Source: an uncultured Asticcacaulis sp.
GTDB lineage: Bacteria > Pseudomonadota > Alphaproteobacteria > Caulobacterales > Caulobacteraceae
NCBI GenBank assembly: GCA_936940865.1
Contig: CAKZJB010000061.1
Location: 1-36,759, forward strand
Direction: 5' to 3'
Length of the DNA: 36,759 nucleotides
The notes under the pieces were generated by a model. The model had not been told where the DNA came from. It saw nothing but the letters and a program-made list of their open reading frames with translations, and did no database searches. Positions within the stretch are counted from its first letter, which is position 1. Each line of letters begins with the position of its first letter. Below are positions 24,591 through 32,385 of the stretch, one piece after another. Position numbers and translations under genes: made by a program.

Positions 24591-26138
24591 TCAGATCGGC
24601 TGCATGCCGTATTCGTGGATCTTGCGGATCAGGTCGCGGTTCCTCGGCAGTTGCGTGCGCAGGCGCTGGGTGGCGGCGACGTTCTCCGTGATATGCCTGC
24701 GCGCCAGGGCCTCGGTCGCGGCATTGTCTTCGGGCGTGACCTCGGTCCGGAAGCCCATGCCGTAGAGCACATATTGATAGCTGGCGGCCGGAAAGACCTC
24801 TTCCAGGCGGTCGAACTCGTCGAAACACCAGGGCGACTGGTATTTCCACAGGTGCAGCAGGGTCTTGAGCCGGTCCGGGATCGTGTCGGGATCGAGATTG
24901 TCGCGCCAGAAGGCGGTGTCGGTCCGCCTGGTCAGCACATAGTGCAGCTTCAGGAAGTCGATGATCCGGCCCCAGCGGTACGACGTCGTCTCGTTGAAAC
25001 GCGCGGCGATGATGTCCATGACCTCCCGGCACACCGGCATCTGCTCGGCGATCAGCCGGGCCGACAGCTCTATCAGCACGATGGCCGAGGCTTCGAGCGG
25101 CTCGAGGAATCCGGCCGCCAGTCCGACGGCGACGCAATTGTTCTTCCAGAAGGTTTCGCGGTGGCCCGAACGGATGGTGATCTTGCGCACCGACAGGTCC
25201 TTGATCGCCGGACCGACATAACGCGCAAGTTCCTCCTCCGCCTGTTCGTCGGTCGTGTGACGGCTGGAGTAGACGTGGCCCGTGCCGCGCCGGGTCGGCA
25301 GGCCTATGTCCCAGATCCAGCCCGACGACTGCGCCGTCGAGATGGTGTGCGACGCCATGGCGGCGTCGGCGGTGTCATACGGCACCTGGACCGCCAGGGC
25401 GCGGTCGCAGAAGAGAATATCGCCGCAGTCGCGGAACGGCACGCCCAGCGCTCCGCCGAGCAGCAGGGACGAAAAGCCCGTGCAGTCCACGAACAGGTCA
25501 CCTTCGATCTTGCCGGCCTGCCTGGTATCGATACTGGCGATGTCGCCGGTGGCCGCCAGGTTCACGCCGGTGACGTCGGCCTGGACGTGGCGCACCCCCA
25601 GCTTTTCCGTGCAGTGACGGGTCAGGAAGGGCGCGAACTTGCCGGCGTCGAGATGGTAGGCATAGTTGGCGACGGCCTGGTATTCCGGCGTCGTGATGGT
25701 CTTGGGGGCCAGGCCCTCCTCGCACAGTTCGCCCTGCGGGCATACCGCGTCGCAGAAGCTGCGGTCCTGCATTCCGCCCAGCCAGTGCGGCACCAGGTTC
25801 ACCTGGGCGAAGCCCTGCGGCAACATCAGGGGATGATAGTAGAAGTCGTCGTCGCGCCCGGTCGTCCATCTGGCGAATTTCGCGCCCTGCTTGAAGGCGA
25901 CGTCGCATTCGCGGAAGAAAGCGGTTTCCGAAACGCCCATCTTTTCCAGCGTGGTGCGCAGGGTCGGCCAGGTCCCCTCGCCCACCCCGATTATCGGCAC
26001 GTTGGGCGATTCCACCAGTGTAACGCTGACCTTGCCGGCCTTGATGCGGCCCTGGTGGCGCGCCGCGATGACGCCCGCGGTCAGCCAGCCGGCGGTCCCG
26101 CCCCCCACGATCACCAGCTGTTCGACCGGACGCGTCAT
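24591..26138 (-). CDS. Flavin-dependent (tryptophan-type) halogenase, copy 2
   Basis: A 515-residue FAD-dependent halogenase-family protein, a diverged paralogue of the other copy. It has GGGTAGWL (residues 12-19), Lys83 in VAFKQG as the catalytic-lysine candidate, and FLEPLEASAIVL. The tryptophan motif reads GWIWDIGLP: both tryptophans and the isoleucine are kept, but the proline after the isoleucine is replaced by glycine. The substrate is unknown. ATG at 26138 overlaps the FecR stop as ATGA. GGAGGT ends directly at the ATG, which is too close for normal use, so initiation by coupling to the upstream gene is likely. Confidence 0.87.
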   Translation of the reverse strand: MTRPVEQLVIVGGGTAGWLTAGVIAARHQGRIKAGKVSVTLVESPNVPIIGVGEGTWPTLRTTLEKMGVSETAFFRECDVAFKQGAKFARWTTGRDDDFYYHPLMLPQGFAQVNLVPHWLGGMQDRSFCDAVCPQGELCEEGLAPKTITTPEYQAVANYAYHLDAGKFAPFLTRHCTEKLGVRHVQADVTGVNLAATGDIASIDTRQAGKIEGDLFVDCTGFSSLLLGGALGVPFRDCGDILFCDRALAVQVPYDTADAAMASHTISTAQSSGWIWDIGLPTRRGTGHVYSSRHTTDEQAEEELARYVGPAIKDLSVRKITIRSGHRETFWKNNCVAVGLAAGFLEPLEASAIVLIELSARLIAEQMPVCREVMDIIAARFNETTSYRWGRIIDFLKLHYVLTRRTDTAFWRDNLDPDTIPDRLKTLLHLWKYQSPWCFDEFDRLEEVFPAASYQYVLYGMGFRTEVTPEDNAATEALARRHITENVAATQRLRTQLPRNRDLIRKIHEYGMQPI

Positions 26139-27121
26139 ACCTCCGAATGCCCTTTCGACCGGACGGTCAGGATCTTGCCTGACCGGGAGACCGACAAACC
26201 GTAATAGGATTCAAGCGCGTTGGTGAAGGCCTGGGTCTGTCCGGCCAGGAAGCTGCCGCTGACGCGAATGGCGCCGGTATGGGCGTCGCCCACGACGATC
26301 TTGTCGGTGCTGTAGTCGTTCATGCGCTCCGCGACGATGGCAAGCGGCTCGTTGTCGAAGACCAGCCGGCCGCTGCGCCAGGCCTGCGTCGCGGCGGCGT
26401 CGACCCCATGGACCAGGCGAAGACGCCGGCCGCCCCCGAAGGCGACAAGATCGCCCGGCGCCAGTTCCAGGCTATCCTCCGGAGCTTCGGCACGCACCCG
26501 GCCTCGGATCAGGGATACCGTCGTTTCGGCATTGCGCACCTCGACCCAGAACAGGGTGCCCAGCGCCGTGACGGTCTCGGTGGCCGCGGCCACGACGAAG
26601 GGCCGGTCCGCGTCCTTGGCGACATCGAACAGCACGCGGCCCTTTACGAGGTCGAGCTTGCGCTTCCAGCCGTTGAATTCCACGCGCATGTGCGAATTGG
26701 CATCAAGATCGACCCTCGACCCGTCGGCCAGCGTCTCGTGCCGGCGTTCGCCCGTGCCGGTGGCGAATTCATAGGTTTCGGTCCGGCCCTTTTGCCACAG
26801 GAAGATCCCTGCGCCCGCCGCCGCCGCCGCCCCGAGAAGCCCGGCGCCGAACCAGCGGCGCGATACGGGCCTGGCCGTCCGGCGCGCCGCCAGGACGGAG
26901 GCCGCGACAACCGGCGCATCCATCTCCGCCACATCGGCTTGCGGCAGGACATCGCCAAAGGCATCCCAGGCGCGTTCGATGGCATCGAAGGCGTCGGCAT
27001 GCAGCGGATCGGCCGCCAGCCAATGCGCGAACGCCGCGCGCACCTCAGGCCCGGATTCATGACGCCGCGCCCACCACAGGGCGGCCTCTTCGTATATCGC
27101 GTCGCGAATGGATTCAGCCAT
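26135..27121 (-). CDS. FecR-type membrane anti-sigma/signal relay protein
   Basis: A 328-residue FecR-family protein. The N-terminal cytoplasmic DUF4880-like part (EEAALWWARRHE, AFAHWLAADPLHADAFDAIERAW, residues 9-50) binds the ECF sigma factor. A single membrane segment lies at WFGAGLLGAAAAAGAGIFLW, followed by a periplasmic FecR domain (GERRHETLADGSRVDLDANS onward) and a short C-terminal domain (EPLAIVAERMNDYS, SGSFLAG). In FecR systems it relays the receptor-bound signal to the sigma factor. The start ATG 27121 follows the sigma gene by 3 nt. The likely partner is the STN-bearing receptor at 28010. Confidence 0.93.
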   Translation of the reverse strand: MAESIRDAIYEEAALWWARRHESGPEVRAAFAHWLAADPLHADAFDAIERAWDAFGDVLPQADVAEMDAPVVAASVLAARRTARPVSRRWFGAGLLGAAAAAGAGIFLWQKGRTETYEFATGTGERRHETLADGSRVDLDANSHMRVEFNGWKRKLDLVKGRVLFDVAKDADRPFVVAAATETVTALGTLFWVEVRNAETTVSLIRGRVRAEAPEDSLELAPGDLVAFGGGRRLRLVHGVDAAATQAWRSGRLVFDNEPLAIVAERMNDYSTDKIVVGDAHTGAIRVSGSFLAGQTQAFTNALESYYGLSVSRSGKILTVRSKGHSEV

Positions 27122-27124
27122 GAT

Positions 27125-27640
27125 CTAAGCCTTGTCCCCGGAATGTTTTGCGATCTGGACCAGGCACTTCATAATGTACTTCTCTACTGAACTGACGGAA
27201 ATTCCATAGGCGTTCGCGATCTCGGCGTACTTCATGCCGTGAACGCGGTGCAGCAGGAAGACGTCCCGGGTGCGCGTGTCGACGCCGTCGAGCAAGCGCA
27301 TGACCGCTTGCAGGGCCTGCTTGCCTTCTAAGACGCGTTCCGGCGAAATGTCCTCAATACCGTCGCCTTTTGCATCCGGGTTCGAGGCGACATACATCTG
27401 CCGCGACTTCAACCGGCGGTGCCGGTCGTTGACCAGATTGGCCGCGGCATGAAAGAGGAAGGCCTGGGGGTTTTCGACGGGCTGGCGGTTCAATCGCCGG
27501 ATCAGGCGGAAAAACAGCTCGTTCGTCAATTCCTCCGCTTCGGCGGCATCGGACGTCCGCCTGACGAAGAAGCGCGTCAAGGCATCCCTGTACTCCCTGA
27601 CAAGGCCTTCAACGATTACGTTCCGATCCCGAAGCGACAT
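27125..27640 (-). CDS. ECF sigma factor, FecI-like
   Basis: A 171-residue extracytoplasmic-function sigma factor. Region 2 includes AAEAEELTNELFFRLIRRL and FLFHAAANLVNDRHRR, and region 4 includes VFLLHRVHGMKYAEIANAYG and SVSSVEKYIMKCL. It is first in the minus-strand operon and is divergent from the STN receptor, the usual FecI position. It probably drives that receptor and possibly its own operon; no FecI-type promoter pair was recognised in the 369-base gap. The ribosome site is weak and close (AGGGAC). Confidence 0.93.
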   Translation of the reverse strand: MSLRDRNVIVEGLVREYRDALTRFFVRRTSDAAEAEELTNELFFRLIRRLNRQPVENPQAFLFHAAANLVNDRHRRLKSRQMYVASNPDAKGDGIEDISPERVLEGKQALQAVMRLLDGVDTRTRDVFLLHRVHGMKYAEIANAYGISVSSVEKYIMKCLVQIAKHSGDKA

Positions 27641-28009
27641 GTCCCTGTACCAGGCCCTTTTTTGCGGACCTTTCTTTTATCGAAACAACAGGCCCCGCGT
27701 CGCGACGGCCTGAAATCCTCAGTCTTTTGCATGCCGCAAATCCGCGGCCGATAAACAAAAACGCACGACGGAGAATTTCCCTCATCCTGTATCGTATATT
27801 TTTAAAAAAAATCGCCGGCCAGCGGGGGCGGCGCCCGCAATGCCTTGCGAGCATTGGATTTCCTGGTGGATACGTCATATTTTCGCAACAAAGCCAAGAG
27901 TATCCGCACCGAATCCGTGACAAAGATGCTGCCAAATCGCAGAACATCGTCATAATGGCCGTGGGTGCATAATACCCCGACAAAACAAAAAAATGGGCAG
28001 AGGACAGGA
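27641..28009. promoter_or_regulatory. Divergent intergenic region, sigma operon and STN receptor
   Basis: This 369-base gap is AT-rich in its middle (A/T runs at about 27783-27811 and 27981-27993), unlike the flanking genes. A short hairpin GCCGC/GCGGC (27733-27737 and 27744-27748) is present. No FNR box, LacI-type operator or recognisable FecI-type -35/-10 pair was found. It must hold the promoters of both neighbours; positions cannot be assigned from sequence alone. Confidence 0.6.
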
Positions 28010-31000
28010 ATGAGGCGGAGGACGGACCGGAACTGGTCCTGGCTGGGCGTGTGCGCCCCGGTGTTCGCCCTGGCCGCGACACCCGCCGCCGCGTCCGAGC
28101 AAACCTTCCGGTTCAACCTTCCGGCCGCGCCGCTGGCCGACGCCCTCAATGCCTTCAGCGTCCAGACCGGAACCCAGGTCCTGTTTTCGCCGGACCTTGC
28201 ACGCGGGCGGCGCAGTCCGGCCCTGTCGGGAATCATGCCGTGCGAAGCGGCGCTGGATCAGCTCCTGGCCGGCACGGACCTGACCTACCGCTTCACCCGG
28301 CAGAACGTCTTTCTTATCGTCCGCAGGCCCCCTGCCGCCGTTGCTCCGCCGCCGCTGCCGGAGCCTCCGGTCGTCACCGTATTCGGGCTGAAACAGAAGC
28401 TCATCTCGTCGATCGCGCGCAAGCGGTCGGCCGACCATGTCGTGGAAACGATCATCGCCGACGATATCGGCAAGTTTCCGGACGCCAACCTGGCCGAGTC
28501 TCTGCAGCGCGTGCCCGGCGTCTCTATCAGCCGTTCGCACGGCGAAGGCTATCAGGTGACGGTGCGCGGCTTCGGACCGGAGTTCAACACGGTGCTGATG
28601 GACGGCGACCTGATGCCGTCGCGCAATACGGGGCGGGAGTTCAATTTCAACGACCTTTCGGCCGATTTCATCGGCGCGGTCGACGTCTACAAGACCGCTT
28701 CGCTCGACATGCCGTCCGGCGGCATCGGCGCGACGATCGACATCCGCTCGCCGCAGCCCTTCGACTATCCCGGCAACAAAGCGACCCTTGCCATCGCGGC
28801 CACGGCCGACACCGGCAAATCCGCCCGGGCCGAACCGATCGTCGGGGGCCTGGTCAGCCGGAAATTTCTTGGCGACCGGCTTGGCATCCTGGCCTCGTTC
28901 AGCCGCCAGAGCTTCACGACGCACGAGAACAGCGTCGCCATCGCCGCGTGGAAGCGCGACACCGTCTATGCCCCGGGCGTGGTCGACGACAGCCTCGACA
29001 CGACCGGCCATATCTATACGCCGCAAAGCTGGCTGATGAGCATGCAGGACGTGCGCCGGACCCGCACCAACGCCCGCCTTGTCATTCAGTATCGTCCCGA
29101 CGACCGCCTGGAGATCGGCGGCCATATCCAGTATTCCGACCTGTTCGACGCCATCGATACGGCGTCGGTCGGCACCTGGTTCACGACCAACGATCCGACC
29201 ACGGCCAATGTCCGGACGAACGCCAACGGCACGGTCATCGACTATTACCAGCTGAATGCCATGGATGTCGACGCCGCCCGGGACCGGACGCGGACGGTCA
29301 ATCTGTCGGCGGGCGTCAATGTTTCCTGGCGCGCGCAGCCTGACCTGACGGTAACGCTGGCCGCCAACAGCGCATCTTCCGAAGAAAATCCCAACGGCGA
29401 AATCGAAATGAATTCCGCCGACGTCGGCTTCGCCAACCAGTCGCAATTCGTCCTGGGCGACGGCGCGCACGCCCTGCCTTACATCCTGCGCTACAACGAG
29501 CGCCTGCCCGGGCGCGTCCAGAACGGCGGACCGCCTGGCAACGGCAACGACTATCTCGATCCGTCGATGATGCGTCCGCATATTCTTCCGCGCCAGGCCG
29601 ACAATGTCCACGACACCATCAATCAGGTTCGGCTGCATGCGCAATGGACGCGGACCGGCTGGCGCGTCCGTGCGGGGATCGATTTCACGGCGCGGATGAA
29701 GAACGTTCAGTGGGTCAACGACGACTCGGTCATGTGCATCTATTGCGGCTATCCGGCGACGCCCGACCTGCCGGACGGCCTTTTCACCGACCAGATCTCC
29801 CGTCCGTCCAGCTTCATCAACGGCTTCGGCAATGCGGCGCTCCTGCCGCCGCGGCTTATCCGCTATGACGTCGATGCGGTGGCCCGGGTTCTTGAACAGG
29901 CGTCGGGTGTTTCGCTTCAACCGGTCGATGCGCTGGGCAGTTATCGCGTGCGCGAACAGACCACGGCCGGGTTCCTGGAGCTGCGCTACAAGGGCGAGGC
30001 ATTCGGAAAGCCTCTGACCACGACAGGCGGCCTGCGCTACGAGTCGACCCATATCGCCTCGGCCGGCACCGAACAGTCGCTGGCCGGCCTGACCTATGTC
30101 GACCTGACGTTGGAAAATTCCGTTTTCGGCCCCGCCATCGCAAAGCAGGCGAAGAACCGGTTCGCGTACTGGCTGCCGGCGGTCGATGTCCGGCTCGACC
30201 TGTCGGACAGCCTGACGGCGCGGCTGGGCATCTCGCGGACCCTGACACGCCCGCCCATTTCATCGCTCAATCCGACGCGCAGCATCACCATGACACGGCC
30301 GGGAAATTTCGCCGCCCAGGAAGGCAATCCTTATCTCCGGCCCTACCTGGCGGATAATGTCGACCTGACGCTGGAATGGTACTATTCGCGGGCGTCATAC
30401 CTTTCGCTCAACCTGTTCCACAAGCGCGTCGACGACTTCATCGCCACCAGCGCCTATGTGGCGCCGATAAACGGCGTGCGCGATCCGTCGACCGGCATGG
30501 ACTTCACCCGTCCCGACCCCGGCGACACCCTGGCCAACTTCGTCATCAGCCGCCCGGAAAACAGCGGCAGCGCCAACGTCCACGGCGAAGAGATAGCTTT
30601 TCAGCACCTGCTCGGCGTTACCGGCTTCGGCGTCGCCGGCAATGTCACCCTGGTCGGTACCAACAAACCGTTCGATGTGCACCGCGTCGACCAGACCATG
30701 GCGGTGGCGGGCCTGAGCAACTCGGCCAACCTTGTCCTCTATTGCGAGCGCGGCCGCTGGCAGGCGCGCACGGCGCTGAACTGGCGCGACAGCTACCTCT
30801 CGCAGATCGGCCAGAGCCAGGACGCATACGAGCCGACCTTCGTCAACGCCCATACCCAGCTCGACGCCAGCTTCAGCTACCAGGCGACGAAGACGGCCGA
30901 AATCTACGGCTACGCCACCAATCTTCTGGGCGAGCCGGTTTCGACGCACGGCCGCTTCAAGGAGCAGTTCCTCAGCGCGGTCTCCAGCGAAACCCGGCTT

Positions 31001-31027
31001 GCCGCCGGGATTCGCCTGCGCTTTTGA
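28010..31027 (+). CDS. TonB-dependent receptor with STN signalling domain (FecA-like)
   Basis: A 1005-residue outer-membrane receptor and signal transducer. A signal peptide (about residues 1-29, ending AAAS) is followed by an STN domain at about residues 33-106 (FRFNLPAAPLADALNAFSVQ, VLFSPD, TYRFTRQNVFLIVRR), then a proline-rich linker. The plug has DDIGKFPDANLAESLQRVPG and VTVRGFGPEFNTVLMDGD, and the barrel ends in Phe (IRLRF). STN domains contact FecR-type proteins, here encoded divergently. ATG at 28010 has GAGGA 7-10 nt upstream; an earlier GTG at 27965 is rejected because the signal peptide begins at MRRRTDRNW. The substrate is unknown, probably a carbohydrate given the neighbouring enzymes. 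Confidence 0.93.
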   Translation: MRRRTDRNWSWLGVCAPVFALAATPAAASEQTFRFNLPAAPLADALNAFSVQTGTQVLFSPDLARGRRSPALSGIMPCEAALDQLLAGTDLTYRFTRQNVFLIVRRPPAAVAPPPLPEPPVVTVFGLKQKLISSIARKRSADHVVETIIADDIGKFPDANLAESLQRVPGVSISRSHGEGYQVTVRGFGPEFNTVLMDGDLMPSRNTGREFNFNDLSADFIGAVDVYKTASLDMPSGGIGATIDIRSPQPFDYPGNKATLAIAATADTGKSARAEPIVGGLVSRKFLGDRLGILASFSRQSFTTHENSVAIAAWKRDTVYAPGVVDDSLDTTGHIYTPQSWLMSMQDVRRTRTNARLVIQYRPDDRLEIGGHIQYSDLFDAIDTASVGTWFTTNDPTTANVRTNANGTVIDYYQLNAMDVDAARDRTRTVNLSAGVNVSWRAQPDLTVTLAANSASSEENPNGEIEMNSADVGFANQSQFVLGDGAHALPYILRYNERLPGRVQNGGPPGNGNDYLDPSMMRPHILPRQADNVHDTINQVRLHAQWTRTGWRVRAGIDFTARMKNVQWVNDDSVMCIYCGYPATPDLPDGLFTDQISRPSSFINGFGNAALLPPRLIRYDVDAVARVLEQASGVSLQPVDALGSYRVREQTTAGFLELRYKGEAFGKPLTTTGGLRYESTHIASAGTEQSLAGLTYVDLTLENSVFGPAIAKQAKNRFAYWLPAVDVRLDLSDSLTARLGISRTLTRPPISSLNPTRSITMTRPGNFAAQEGNPYLRPYLADNVDLTLEWYYSRASYLSLNLFHKRVDDFIATSAYVAPINGVRDPSTGMDFTRPDPGDTLANFVISRPENSGSANVHGEEIAFQHLLGVTGFGVAGNVTLVGTNKPFDVHRVDQTMAVAGLSNSANLVLYCERGRWQARTALNWRDSYLSQIGQSQDAYEPTFVNAHTQLDASFSYQATKTAEIYGYATNLLGEPVSTHGRFKEQFLSAVSSETRLAAGIRLRF

Positions 31028-31034
31028 GGTAAAA

Positions 31035-31048
31035 TGTTAGCGCTACCG
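31035..31048. promoter_or_regulatory. LacI-family operator-like palindrome
   Basis: TGTTAGCGCTACCG contains the perfect core TAGCGCTA and matches TGTTAGCGCTAACA at 12 of 14 positions. It lies in the 21-base gap between two convergent genes, so it is not placed as a normal operator. It could be chance or a distant auxiliary site. Confidence 0.35.
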
Positions 31049-32110
31049 TTACTGGAACGACAGCACCTTGCCGAAGAACGGCAGGAGGTGGTTCTGGAAG
31101 CGGTCGGCCACGGCGCTGGTGTGCGTGCCGCTGTACAGCTCGAAGCCGTTCTTCACGCCGAAATCGTCCATGCGCCGGTGTAGCGCTTCGGCGTCGGTCC
31201 TGAGCCCGTCCTGGTCGCCGACATCGATGGCGATCGCCTGGTATTGCCTGAGGTTGAAGACGTACTGGTCCAGCATCGACAAGGGCGCATTGGCGGCCCA
31301 GCGCGCCAGCACCGACGGGTCGGCGACGCCGTTGTTCGTCGGCAGGTCGAGATAAAGCGGCGGCTTCTTCGGGTCCGGCGACCACGCGGCTGCGGCGGCG
31401 AAGGTCGCGCGGGCGAAGAAGTCGAGCCTGGTCGCGTCTTCCGGCGTCTTCACGGCTTCCAGCGCGGCCGCCATGGCGGGCGGCGGCGCCTCGCGCGCCG
31501 ACAGGCAGCACGGACTCATGGCATACAGCGCGCCGAAGACCTCCGGATGCTTCATGCCGATGCGGATCGTGCCGTACCCGCCCATGGAATGCCCGGCCAG
31601 GCCGCGGCTCATGCGATTGGGGATCGTGCGGTAATGGGCGTCGATATAGGCGACCAGGTCATGGGCGATGAAGTTTTCGAAGTCACCCGTGGTCACCGAG
31701 CTGGAATACATCGAGCCATTATGCAGGGTCCGCGAATTCGGCAGGACGACGATCATGCCGGGCACGCCCTGCGCAAAGGCGCCTTCGACCGTCTGCGGCG
31801 TCTTGATTTCCTGCGTCCACATCTCGTTGCTGATCGAATAGCCGTGCAACGCATAGACGACGGGATAGCGTTTTTTCGGGTTTTGGGCGTAGTCCGGCGG
31901 CAGGTAGACGATGACGTCGCGGTCGGCGGACTCGCCCTCGAGATTGCCTTCGATGGAGACGCTGTGGACCTTGATTTTCTCGACCGTGACGGGCCTGGCG
32001 CCCGCAACGGCAGGCGGCGTGATGGTCTGCACCTGGGCCAGGGCCGGAGCGGCCATGAGGGCCAGCAGTACGGCCGCGCCGGCCGCGGTGGATCGTATCG
32101 TCAGTCTCAC
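31049..32110 (-). CDS. Exported esterase, CE1/esterase-D type
   Basis: A 353-residue alpha/beta-hydrolase. A clear signal peptide (MRLTIRSTAAGAAVLLALMA, cut near ALAQ) directs it to the periplasm or outside. The nucleophile elbow is GHSMGG; an acid lies in DVGDQDGL and the catalytic histidine in SGTHTSAV. The sequence ALHGYSISNEMW and VVLPNSRT fit the feruloyl/acetyl-ester family CE1 (Pfam Esterase). It probably removes acyl groups from a plant polysaccharide. The start is GTG at 32110, with GGGAGA 6 nt upstream. It is divergent from the GH31 gene and convergent with the receptor. Confidence 0.88.
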   Translation of the reverse strand: MRLTIRSTAAGAAVLLALMAAPALAQVQTITPPAVAGARPVTVEKIKVHSVSIEGNLEGESADRDVIVYLPPDYAQNPKKRYPVVYALHGYSISNEMWTQEIKTPQTVEGAFAQGVPGMIVVLPNSRTLHNGSMYSSSVTTGDFENFIAHDLVAYIDAHYRTIPNRMSRGLAGHSMGGYGTIRIGMKHPEVFGALYAMSPCCLSAREAPPPAMAAALEAVKTPEDATRLDFFARATFAAAAAWSPDPKKPPLYLDLPTNNGVADPSVLARWAANAPLSMLDQYVFNLRQYQAIAIDVGDQDGLRTDAEALHRRMDDFGVKNGFELYSGTHTSAVADRFQNHLLPFFGKVLSFQ

Positions 32111-32385
32111 CTTCGTTCTCCCTTTTTCGCGCCGGTCTTGCCGGCCTTTTCCGTTAAGACGCGGCGCACATGTCTTCCCTCAGCCGGGCGTGCGGTTTTT
32201 GCCCGCCGTTGCGCGCTTTCTTTCGCTGCGCGTTTTACCATGCATGCGGCGACGGTGCGCCGTCCCGAAAAGTCTCGAAATCACGTTAATCGCAGGCAAA
32301 AACTATTTTCGCTTATGATAAAAGCCGCTTGACGGACTACAAAGACCGGGCAATCACCGGACAACGAGAACAGGCGGAAACAGCG
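32111..32385. promoter_or_regulatory. Divergent region of esterase and GH31 genes
   Basis: The gap separates two divergent secreted-enzyme genes. An AT-rich patch near 32286-32325 includes TATGAT (32314-32319), a possible -10 element for the GH31 gene, though no convincing -35 was found at normal spacing. CATGCATG is a short palindrome near the middle. No LacI-type or FNR-type operator was recognised. Confidence 0.4.

Noticed and set aside
27733-27748. Terminator or riboswitch in the gap before the STN receptor
   Set aside because: Only a 5-bp stem is present without a T-run, and no known riboswitch core was recognised.
27950-30052. Open frame of about 700 codons on the minus strand across the STN receptor
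   Set aside because: It is antisense to the receptor, is Arg/Gly/Val/Asp-rich, and has no recognisable domain. The sense frame has a signal peptide, STN, plug and barrel.
32329-32385. TTG start 57 bases upstream for the GH31 gene
   Set aside because: The ATG at 32386 places the twin-arginine motif close to the N terminus, as expected for a leader. The TTG has no good ribosome site.
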